From positions 1 through 9,572 of the forward strand of contig JAAENB010000162.1 of the NCBI GenBank assembly GCA_024224995.1: a DNA stretch of 9,572 nucleotides. The letters run 5' to 3'. The notes beneath the pieces are model-generated. The model did no database searches, had not been told where the DNA came from, and saw only the letters and a list, made by a program, of their open reading frames with translations. The DNA comes from a bacterium (GTDB lineage: Bacteria; Spirochaetota; UBA4802; UBA5550). This document shows, piece by piece, positions 1 to 5,779 of the stretch (position 1 is the stretch's first letter; every line of letters begins with the position of its first letter). The translations under genes and the position numbers were made by a program.

Positions 1-1
1 C

Positions 2-33
2 AACCTGCGGAGGCATCGCTCCGGCCATAGGTT
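2..33. repeat. Small imperfect hairpin at the window's left edge
   Basis: AACCT (2-6) is complementary to AGGTT (29-33), and inside it CGGAG (8-12) pairs with CTCCG (19-23), giving a two-step hairpin. A second short hairpin follows (CCGAA 39-43 with TTCGG 52-56). No open reading frame covers 1-172. The hairpin may be the inner part of a larger palindrome whose left arm lies outside the window; its loop on the minus strand (GAGCGATGC, complement of 13-21) resembles the loop of the right-end palindrome (GAGCAACGC, 9519-9527). The link between the two is inference. Confidence 0.45.
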
Positions 34-73
34 ACATTCCGAATGACGTTTTTCGGTATATCAAGACACGATC

Positions 74-114
74 GACCCTGTGTAGCGGGAAAAATATAGA
101 TCAGAGACTAAATA
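74..114 (+). repeat. Dispersed 41-nt repeat, left copy
   Basis: This stretch matches 9420-9460 in direct orientation at 33 of 41 positions without gaps, and both end in ACTAAATA. It starts with a weak CCC/GGG stem (76-78 with 87-89), followed by an A-run and TCAGAGACTAAATA. Eight nucleotides further on is GCCCGCGCA (122-130), a 9-mer that also forms the last nine bases of the window. It lies downstream of the lipoprotein gene's stop codon and is non-coding. It is probably a dispersed intergenic element of this genome; its function is unknown. Confidence 0.7.
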
Positions 115-172
115 CTTCTACGCCCGCGCACAAGCAAAAAGAGTTTCTTGAGAGATCTTCGGGAACAGGTCC

Positions 173-613
173 CTACTCCAGCTCTTCTTCGTCCGAATAA
201 AGCAGGAAATTTTTGCTGTCGATAATCGCGTTCTTTTCTTCTATATCTGTTAGTACTATCCGGTAGTCTCCAACCGGGAGATCCTTGATAGTGCCGAAAA
301 TAACGGAGTTTGACGCGTCAATGACACTTATGGTTGTTTTGATATCAACCCAGATAAGCTCTTTTTTCATGAGGATGACGCCAACCCGGCGACCTCCGGA
401 CACACTCTTAAAAGAGAATATCCAGTCTATAGTTTCATCAGTCCGAAATTCGAGCGTTTTCCCTGCTCTTCGATAGACTTCGTCATGAAACTTTTTTACG
501 GCAAACTCCCCTTTGAGTTTCCCACATGAAAGAAGCACTATAGAAAGTATAAAAATAAAACCAATGGCACGGCAGGAGTTATTCAACTTTGTACTGATCT
601 TTGTCCAGTTCAA
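173..613 (-). CDS. Putative lipoprotein of unknown function
   Basis: I do not recognise a named family. The N-terminus has a hydrophobic stretch (about residues 16-29) ending in the lipobox LLSC, with the lipidated cysteine at residue 30, so the mature protein (about 117 residues) should be membrane-anchored outside the cytoplasm. The mature part alternates short hydrophobic strands and turns, with a DLPVGDYRIVL stretch near residues 111-121 that looks like an Ig-like beta sandwich; it ends in an acidic tail. The start is uncertain. The 146-residue form begins at a TTG at 613, inside the upstream gene. A second TTG at 586 gives a more usual 21-residue signal peptide and only an 8-nt overlap. 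Neither has a clear ribosome binding site, so translation may be coupled to the upstream gene. It is the last gene of the minus-strand cluster and is followed by repeat DNA. Confidence 0.7.
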   Translation of the reverse strand: MNWTKISTKLNNSCRAIGFIFILSIVLLSCGKLKGEFAVKKFHDEVYRRAGKTLEFRTDETIDWIFSFKSVSGGRRVGVILMKKELIWVDIKTTISVIDASNSVIFGTIKDLPVGDYRIVLTDIEEKNAIIDSKNFLLYSDEEELE

Positions 614-806
614 TCACACTTCCCTTTTTGCGGTCGGATTTCTTTTCAAAAGCAGTCTTCCTTTCATCCCTGGTATCATCCACATTCGGTGAATCCTCCT
701 GGTTGGAACCAACAGCCCTTCCAATAATAAAGAAAAATCTAAAAAGTTTTACTATAATATATATAAATGCTATAATAACTGCCAGTTGTAACAATCTAAT
801 TAACAT
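579..806 (-). CDS. Small single-pass membrane protein, unknown function
   Basis: This is a 75-residue protein with one strongly hydrophobic N-terminal segment (about residues 5-29, rich in Ile, Phe and Leu). It is followed by a highly charged, probably disordered tail (residues 33-75) with many Lys, Asp and Glu. The pattern suggests a membrane anchor with a cytoplasmic tail; the general shape resembles small DUF4834-like proteins, but I cannot assign a family. The ATG at 806 has a good ribosome binding site (AGGGG, 6 nt upstream) and lies 15 nt after the pdxJ stop codon, so it is very likely co-transcribed with pdxJ. Its 3' end overlaps the start of the lipoprotein gene, which suggests the two are translated together and may act together at the membrane (inference). 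Confidence 0.7.
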   Translation of the reverse strand: MLIRLLQLAVIIAFIYIIVKLFRFFFIIGRAVGSNQEDSPNVDDTRDERKTAFEKKSDRKKGSVIELDKDQYKVE

Positions 807-821
807 TTTCTACCCCTATTT

Positions 822-1541
822 TTACGCTATAATATCCAGCATTTCTTTCACAGCCGACGGCAATCCCACAAATATGGACCGTGAAATTATGGAATGACCG
901 ATATTCAACTCATCAAGCCCGGCCATATCCATAAGCGGCGGCAGGTTGCCCAGGTTTAGACCATGCCCCGCATTGACCCCTATTCCCAGGTCTACGGCAT
1001 ATTGAGCTGCTTCGTAAATCCTGTTCTTCTCTTTCTCAATTATCCCGGGATCCCGCGCGTCACAATAGGTTCCCGTATGTATCTCAATATATTCGGCTCC
1101 CGATTCATGAGACAGTTTTATAATCTCTTTATCCGGCTCAATAAAAAGCGAAACCACAATTCCCAGCTCCCGGAACTCCGATGTGACCCGTTTAATTTTA
1201 TCAAAATTATTTTTCACATCCAGGCCGCCTTCGGTAGTGAGCTCTTCCCGTTTTTCCGGAACAAGGGTTACCTGGTTGGGTACCACCCTCTTTGCAATGG
1301 CAATAATTTCATCGGAAAGCGCCATTTCCAGGTTATATTTACCGCGAACCACATCACGAAGCGCAATAACATCATCATCCAGAATATGACGACGGTCCTC
1401 CCGGAGATGCACGGTAATGCCGTGAGCTCCGTTATCCTCACAAATCCTCGCTCCTTCTACGGGGTCCGGATATATCCCTCCCCGTGCCTCTCTCACTGTG
1501 GCAATATGATCCACATTAACACACAATTTTATCTTTGACAT
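822..1541 (-). CDS. pdxJ: Pyridoxine 5'-phosphate synthase PdxJ
   Basis: PdxJ closes the pyridine ring of vitamin B6, condensing 1-deoxy-D-xylulose 5-phosphate (DXP) with 3-amino-2-oxopropyl phosphate to make pyridoxine 5'-phosphate in the cytoplasm. The 239-residue length is normal. Family motifs are all visible: NVDHIATVREARG near residues 9-21, GITVHLREDRRHI (41-53), MALSDE (73-78), LVPEKRE (93-99), HTGTY (155-159), AGHGLNLGNL (191-200) and NIGHSIISR (213-221). His45, Glu72 and His193 fit the expected catalytic positions. The ATG at 1541 has the ribosome binding site GAGGAAGG directly upstream. It follows cdaR by 77 nt and precedes the small membrane protein gene by 15 nt. Its DXP substrate is made by Dxs, encoded upstream on the same strand. 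The presence of PdxJ points to the DXP-dependent B6 route. Confidence 0.97.
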   Translation of the reverse strand: MSKIKLCVNVDHIATVREARGGIYPDPVEGARICEDNGAHGITVHLREDRRHILDDDVIALRDVVRGKYNLEMALSDEIIAIAKRVVPNQVTLVPEKREELTTEGGLDVKNNFDKIKRVTSEFRELGIVVSLFIEPDKEIIKLSHESGAEYIEIHTGTYCDARDPGIIEKEKNRIYEAAQYAVDLGIGVNAGHGLNLGNLPPLMDMAGLDELNIGHSIISRSIFVGLPSAVKEMLDIIA

Positions 1542-1586
1542 ACCTTCCTCGTTCTCTCTTAATTCCCTTACCGATCACCGATAACC

Positions 1587-1601
1587 CGGCCCGGAGGGCC
1601 G
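1587..1601 (-). promoter_or_regulatory. GC-rich hairpin between cdaR and pdxJ
   Basis: CGGCCC (1587-1592) pairs perfectly with GGGCCG (1596-1601) around a 3-nt loop, forming a 6-bp GC-only stem in the 76-nt gap between the cdaR stop and the pdxJ start. No U-run follows it on the minus strand, so it is not a standard intrinsic terminator. It could slow transcription, mark an RNA processing site or protect the upstream mRNA. Just after it the minus strand carries two close copies of ATCGGT. I see no convincing separate pdxJ promoter in the gap. Confidence 0.4.
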
Positions 1602-1617
1602 CCGATTTCCTTACTCA

Positions 1618-2604
1618 TCATTCCCTTTTCTCAACTTCAAGCATTATCTTGTCAGGGGTGACCGATACGATCTCCACGTCCGTAACACTATTCTTCAGCA
1701 CAATATGGACCGGCAGTTCCTTCCGGATCTTAACGGTCTTCATTTTTGCCATAAGCGCTTTAACATTCACCGGTCCAATATTAACAAAAGCATCAATATC
1801 ATCAACCACAATCTTTTTATCTTCCGAAGACTTCATGTATACCTTTACATACGGGGTGACTACCCGGTACCGGTAATCACTGGTTACATTCCGTATAATA
1901 ACCGGCACTTCCAGGCTATAGAGTTCTCCATACTCCATAATAGGAACAACCACCTTTATTACGGTATCCTTTATGTGTATATTATTATTAAAACCTTCTT
2001 TATTCAACTCAACACTCTGAACCACATCAGACGATTCATTATCTATTGAGACATCTTCTGTGTAAATATAATCTATCTTATCAATAACGGATTTCGCGCC
2101 GCTTATTTCCACGTATTCAGGTAGAATCTTTTTCCTGCCGATGATACAGCCTTCTTTTACTGTTCCCGTTATTTTGGGAATTATCTTAACCTTTTTTACC
2201 GATTTTTTCTCAACCATTATATCTACGGTTTTTTCCGTAAGAGCGATCTTTACATCTGCGGGAAATTCCCGTTTTACCAGTTCCAGCTGGATCGAATATT
2301 TTGTCAATTTGTCTACCCGGGGCCTTTTAAGACTCACATAGGGCTTGATGTTCTTCACCTCGACATTACTTAATTGTTCCTTTTTTCCACTCAGCACCAC
2401 CACTACATGTTTTCTTGTTTGCTTGGAAACAATCATTTTCGCGGGCAAATTCTTAATATTTATGGGTATCCTGAATTTAACCTCCCCTGTTTTGGTAGTG
2501 GAGATATACAGCCACAAGGCAACAGAACATAATAAACAGGCTGCTTTTGCCAGGTAATCACCCTTGCGGGCCATTGCAATCAATTTGTCAAAGATTGATC
2601 TCAT
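1618..2604 (-). CDS. cdaR: YbbR-domain protein, CdaA regulator CdaR
   Basis: This is a 328-residue membrane-anchored protein of the YbbR family, which in Firmicutes binds the diadenylate cyclase CdaA and tunes c-di-AMP synthesis. A short cytoplasmic N-terminus is followed by one transmembrane segment (about residues 18-36, ending ALWLYIS, typical of the family). About three YbbR-type beta-rich repeats then lie outside the membrane (roughly 40-125, 133-220 and 228-328). The second contains the recognisable pattern ITGTVKEGCIIG...PEYVEISGAKSVIDKI. The exported part is rich in Lys and Val. Its ATG overlaps the cdaA stop codon by one base (TAATG), so translation is coupled to cdaA. In many bacteria glmM is the next gene; here it is pdxJ. 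The family call is firm; the regulatory role is inferred from the family and the cdaA neighbour. Confidence 0.9.
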   Translation of the reverse strand: MRSIFDKLIAMARKGDYLAKAACLLCSVALWLYISTTKTGEVKFRIPINIKNLPAKMIVSKQTRKHVVVVLSGKKEQLSNVEVKNIKPYVSLKRPRVDKLTKYSIQLELVKREFPADVKIALTEKTVDIMVEKKSVKKVKIIPKITGTVKEGCIIGRKKILPEYVEISGAKSVIDKIDYIYTEDVSIDNESSDVVQSVELNKEGFNNNIHIKDTVIKVVVPIMEYGELYSLEVPVIIRNVTSDYRYRVVTPYVKVYMKSSEDKKIVVDDIDAFVNIGPVNVKALMAKMKTVKIRKELPVHIVLKNSVTDVEIVSVTPDKIMLEVEKRE

Positions 2605-3422
2605 TAAATCTTATACTGCTCCTTATAGGCTGTCTTGGGATTAACAAAATAAAGGATCATATTCTTCAAATCGGTCGACTTTATCTTCGCGAACATTTTC
2701 CCGTTTACCATGATGGAAATATTTCCCGTTTCTTCGGATGTTATGAGTACCAGGGCATCGGTCTCTTCCGCGATTCCAAGCGCTGCCCGGTGCCGTGCCC
2801 CGTGCTGCTTCTTTAACTGCTTTGAATCACTCAGCGGCAAATAACAGGCTGCCGCTGCAATCCGCCCATCACGCAGGATTATGGCTCCATCATGCAGCGG
2901 GGTCATGGGATAAAAAATCGTCCGGATAAATTCTTCGGAAATTGCCGCGTCCACCACAACACCCGATTCCACATAACTCCGCAGCGCGGTCTTTCTCTCT
3001 ATAACAATAATTGAACCAACCCGCTCTTCGGACATCGAAACCAGGGCATTCACCAGCTCATCCAGTGAAAATGATTCTTTGGCCGTCTCATTCGATATCC
3101 AGTTCCGCTGCCCAAATTGCGTAATGAGCCGCCTCAGTTCCGGCTGGAACAAAATAATTATTGTTAACACAACATAGGCAGTTACATTCTTTATGAGCCA
3201 TACCAGGGTATCGAGTTTAAGAAATTCCGCCAGTATGGAGACCAAAAAGATAATGAGCACTCCCTTGAAAAGCTGGATTGCCCTGGTATTGGATAAAAAT
3301 CGATATCCCCAATAAAAAATAAACGCAACCAGCATTATATCAAGGACGTTCTTTATATAATCCCAGAATGCTTCGCCGAAATATTGTATTTCTTCTATTA
3401 TTCCATCCATTATACTGCTCAA
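2604..3422 (-). CDS. cdaA: Membrane diadenylate cyclase CdaA
   Basis: CdaA makes cyclic di-AMP from two ATP molecules; the messenger commonly controls potassium and osmotic balance and envelope stress. The protein has 272 residues, normal for CdaA. Three transmembrane helices (about residues 25-43, 50-68 and 73-92) are followed by the FQPELRR segment (92-98) and a linker, then the cytoplasmic DAC (DisA_N) domain from about residue 115. The two catalytic motifs are intact: DGA at 178-180 within PLHDGAIIL, and RHR within GARHRAALG (208-216). The start ATG overlaps the folP stop codon (ATGA), and the stop overlaps the cdaR start, so folP, cdaA and cdaR form one translationally coupled unit. The linkage of cdaA with folP and cdaR is seen in several diderm groups. 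Confidence 0.96.
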   Translation of the reverse strand: MSSIMDGIIEEIQYFGEAFWDYIKNVLDIMLVAFIFYWGYRFLSNTRAIQLFKGVLIIFLVSILAEFLKLDTLVWLIKNVTAYVVLTIIILFQPELRRLITQFGQRNWISNETAKESFSLDELVNALVSMSEERVGSIIVIERKTALRSYVESGVVVDAAISEEFIRTIFYPMTPLHDGAIILRDGRIAAAACYLPLSDSKQLKKQHGARHRAALGIAEETDALVLITSEETGNISIMVNGKMFAKIKSTDLKNMILYFVNPKTAYKEQYKI

Positions 3423-4222
3423 GAGACCTTTTGTAACATCTCCAGGCTGTCCAGCGCAAGCCTGTGCTCCCGGACATCATGAACCCGCAGAATGTCCGCG
3501 CCCCGTATAACCGACACCGTATTCAGCGCTATTGTAGCGGGAAGCCGGTCAACTTCTTCATCATAGAGCTTTCCGATTAATGACTTTCTCGACAAGCCGA
3601 TTAAAAGCGGAACCCCCATCTTTTTGAAACGCTCAAGGTTGTTTATTATTTTATAATTATCTTCCAGAGTTTTGCCGAATCCTATGCCGGGATCAATTAT
3701 TATTTTATTCCTGTCAATTCCATGTTCTACTGCCCTGTTCGCGGCATTTTCAAGAAAAGTATATATTTCATCAAGTATATTATGGTATTGGGGATTATTC
3801 TGCATCGTTTCCGGCCTTCCCTGTATATGCATAAGCACGATTCCGCTCTTATATTCCGCCACAACTCCGGCCATGGCAGTATCAAAAGAAAGACCGCTTA
3901 TATCATTGACAATTGATGCTCCGGCCCGTAATGCCGCCCCGGCTACCCCGGATTTATTTGTATCAACAGACAAAGGAACCCCGATGTCTTTTGCAATAGC
4001 TTCAATTACCGGGCACACCCTGTCTATCTCTTCATTCTCTGAAACAGACTCCGAACCGGGCCTTGTGGACTCCCCTCCTATATCAATAATATCGGCACCC
4101 TCTTCTGTCATCCTGTAGGCCCGTTCTATTGCCTTCTCAGTGTCGGTATAGCGGCCTCCGTCATAAAACGAGTCCGGAGTTACATTCAGTATCCCCATTA
4201 TTGTTATCTTTTTCTCTTTCAT
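3419..4222 (-). CDS. folP: Dihydropteroate synthase FolP
   Basis: FolP joins 6-hydroxymethyl-7,8-dihydropterin pyrophosphate to p-aminobenzoate, giving dihydropteroate in folate synthesis; it is the sulfonamide target. The 267 residues form a TIM barrel with the standard motifs: MGILNVTPDSFYDGGR (9-24), DIGGESTRPG (47-56), SVDT with Asp87, NDISG (106-110), MHIQGRPETMQ (131-141), DPGIGFGK (177-184), GLSRKSLIG (209-217, Lys213) and RVHDV (246-250). All key substrate residues appear intact. The start at 4222 lies 9 nt after the PorV-like stop codon and has no clear ribosome binding site. Methionine 9 (ATG before GILNV) is a possible alternative start, but it has no better site. Translation probably depends on coupling with the upstream gene. 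It overlaps cdaA by 4 nt. Confidence 0.96.
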   Translation of the reverse strand: MKEKKITIMGILNVTPDSFYDGGRYTDTEKAIERAYRMTEEGADIIDIGGESTRPGSESVSENEEIDRVCPVIEAIAKDIGVPLSVDTNKSGVAGAALRAGASIVNDISGLSFDTAMAGVVAEYKSGIVLMHIQGRPETMQNNPQYHNILDEIYTFLENAANRAVEHGIDRNKIIIDPGIGFGKTLEDNYKIINNLERFKKMGVPLLIGLSRKSLIGKLYDEEVDRLPATIALNTVSVIRGADILRVHDVREHRLALDSLEMLQKVS

Positions 4223-4231
4223 AGCAACAGC

Positions 4232-5266
4232 TTAGAATAACATCTTAAACGAAACAATATTATTATACCCATAATCAATCTTATCAATGGCCAGCGCGTA
4301 CGCGATATTAATATTATACAATTGAATCGCCATTCCTGTTGAAAAATTCAGGTCGTTGATCCCTAAAAACAAGGCTGTGGAAGGCATCAACTGGTACTGC
4401 ACCCCGATACTGAATTCATAATCATCCTGCTCAAGCTTTTTACTGGCGCTTAAGGCGATTGTTATTCCAGTATCACTAATAAATGATAAACCAAGCTTAA
4501 CTGTGGGATAGGCAAAATCAGCCCTGTTCTCTATATCTGTCTGGCTTCCAAAGGGATACAAAAATGATCCCAGGTCCTGGATAAAAAATCCCACTTTTAA
4601 AAAAGGAAGCAGAGATACCTGGGTTCCAAAATCAGCTCCTGCTCCCGCGTACACAGCATCATCAATTTTTTCATACAGGCCTTTTAATGATATTCCGATT
4701 GTTGTTACCCCCACAGACCATCCATAAGAAAAATATGATGCCCCTGCCACATACGCGGCCTCACCGGTAAGTATTCCGGCATTATCTCTTGTTTCAATGC
4801 CTGTTGAAAAAATAGAATAAACCCCTATTCCAAAAATCCCGTCGAACAGATCAAAGGCAACCCCGCTAAATCCCGCGTACCGGGAAACATCAAGCATTGA
4901 TCCCGTTACTCCGACCTGGAAAACAGTTTCATCTGTTTTCTGATCCTCTGAAAAATTTAACAGGTCCTCTTCTCTTATGTCATTTATATCCCCGGACCGG
5001 GCTTTCTCCTTAATATTTTCCGGGGTCAATTTATGCTTCCCTTTTAATTCACTCAAACCAGCCGGATTCCAGTAAATCGCGAACACATCATCAGCCAGCA
5101 CCTCTCCGATCATTCCCATTGCCACATATTTGGCTCCGACCCAGCCTCCCCGGGTAAACGAAGCCCTGCTCCCGGCTCCTGCTGCATATAATCCGCTGCT
5201 GAACAGCAGTATAGCCCCTGCGAAAAAGAGTGTTAAACCTGCTCCTGTGACATTTTTCATTTTCAT
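4232..5266 (-). CDS. PorV/UPF0164-type outer membrane barrel protein
   Basis: This 344-residue protein is a predicted outer-membrane beta barrel of the FadL-like PorV/UPF0164 group, well known in treponemes and other diderms. A signal peptide covers about residues 1-28. The plug-like N-terminal signature AKYVAMGMIGEVLADDVFAIYWNPAGLSEL lies at about residues 45-74, with the diagnostic WNPAGL at 66-71. A charged stretch of about 35 residues (77-112) follows, then alternating amphipathic strands. The protein ends in an aromatic residue (...VSFKMLF), the usual barrel-assembly signal. The start ATG follows the stop of the FlgD-like gene with no gap, with GGTGAG 7 nt upstream. The relatives named PorV carry T9SS cargo in Bacteroidetes, while others may move hydrophobic compounds. 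I cannot tell the substrate here. The family is fairly sure, the function is not. Confidence 0.85.
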   Translation of the reverse strand: MKMKNVTGAGLTLFFAGAILLFSSGLYAAGAGSRASFTRGGWVGAKYVAMGMIGEVLADDVFAIYWNPAGLSELKGKHKLTPENIKEKARSGDINDIREEDLLNFSEDQKTDETVFQVGVTGSMLDVSRYAGFSGVAFDLFDGIFGIGVYSIFSTGIETRDNAGILTGEAAYVAGASYFSYGWSVGVTTIGISLKGLYEKIDDAVYAGAGADFGTQVSLLPFLKVGFFIQDLGSFLYPFGSQTDIENRADFAYPTVKLGLSFISDTGITIALSASKKLEQDDYEFSIGVQYQLMPSTALFLGINDLNFSTGMAIQLYNINIAYALAIDKIDYGYNNIVSFKMLF

Positions 5267-5668
5267 TTAATAGCTCACCAAAATCCGGATCAGTTTCTCT
5301 TTGAACTCGCCAAAAGACGCGCCCTCATCTTCAACTTTAACTTTAATAATATACATCCCGGGCTTGATGAGGCTTCCGCTGCTGTTTCGCCCGTTCCATT
5401 GAACCGGCAATGCGGAATAGGTCTGTCCAAAGACTTTATCGCCATTTATATCATATACATTCACATCTACCCGCACATTGGTGTCAGCTGCCGCAGCGGG
5501 ATCGCCAATTGTGATATATTTTATTTTATTCGGGTTAAAGGGGACCGGGTACGCAACGATGCTGCTTGCATTCAGAGCCAGGGCCGTACCCACACCGGTA
5601 AGCACAATAATCGCTGCAGCCGCTGCGATTTTTACCCGCCTGTACCCAAAATTTCGTCTTATTTTCAT
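5267..5668 (-). CDS. Secreted FlgD-like Ig domain protein
   Basis: This is a 133-residue exported protein. Residues 1-32 look like a signal peptide (charged KIRRNFGYRRVK start, Ala-rich core, probable cleavage after ALA). The rest is a single FlgD-type Ig domain, as also seen at the C-termini of large secreted proteins: AYPVPFNPNK (39-48), VYDINGDKVF (71-80), and WNGRNSSGSLIKPGMYIIKVKV (91-112, split here by its Gly-Pro turn). The domain stands alone rather than being the tail of a long protein. The best ribosome binding site is GGGAG about 12 nt before the ATG, rather far. The 111-nt gap to dxs holds a weak promoter-like TTGACC on the minus strand (5716-5721) but no convincing partner box. 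Being immediately followed by the barrel gene suggests the two work together in the periplasm or outer membrane (inference). Confidence 0.82.
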   Translation of the reverse strand: MKIRRNFGYRRVKIAAAAAIIVLTGVGTALALNASSIVAYPVPFNPNKIKYITIGDPAAAADTNVRVDVNVYDINGDKVFGQTYSALPVQWNGRNSSGSLIKPGMYIIKVKVEDEGASFGEFKEKLIRILVSY

Positions 5669-5779
5669 AGTTCGACAATTCTCCCTATAGAAATAAAATC
5701 AGATTTGCATACTGCGGTCAACAAGTATTTCTGTTAAAGCGGGGATGTTCCCTGTTTTTTGCATTATCCTGCGAGGAGC

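Noticed and set aside
1..172. tRNA or other structured RNA gene at the left end
   Set aside because: The hairpins do not form a cloverleaf and there is no T-loop consensus; the repeat relation to the right end explains it better.
963..1538. Long plus-strand open frame opposite pdxJ
   Set aside because: It lies antisense to a certain pdxJ gene, resembles no family and has no ribosome binding site; it is a shadow frame.
4232..5668. A complete type 9 secretion system
   Set aside because: Only a PorV-like barrel and a FlgD-like domain are present; no PorK/L/M/N, Sov or sortase-like gene is in the window, and these families are widespread outside T9SS.
5669..5779. Strong promoter or riboswitch before the FlgD-like gene
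   Set aside because: TTGACC at 5716-5721 has no good -10 partner compatible with the ribosome binding site, and no structured leader is evident.
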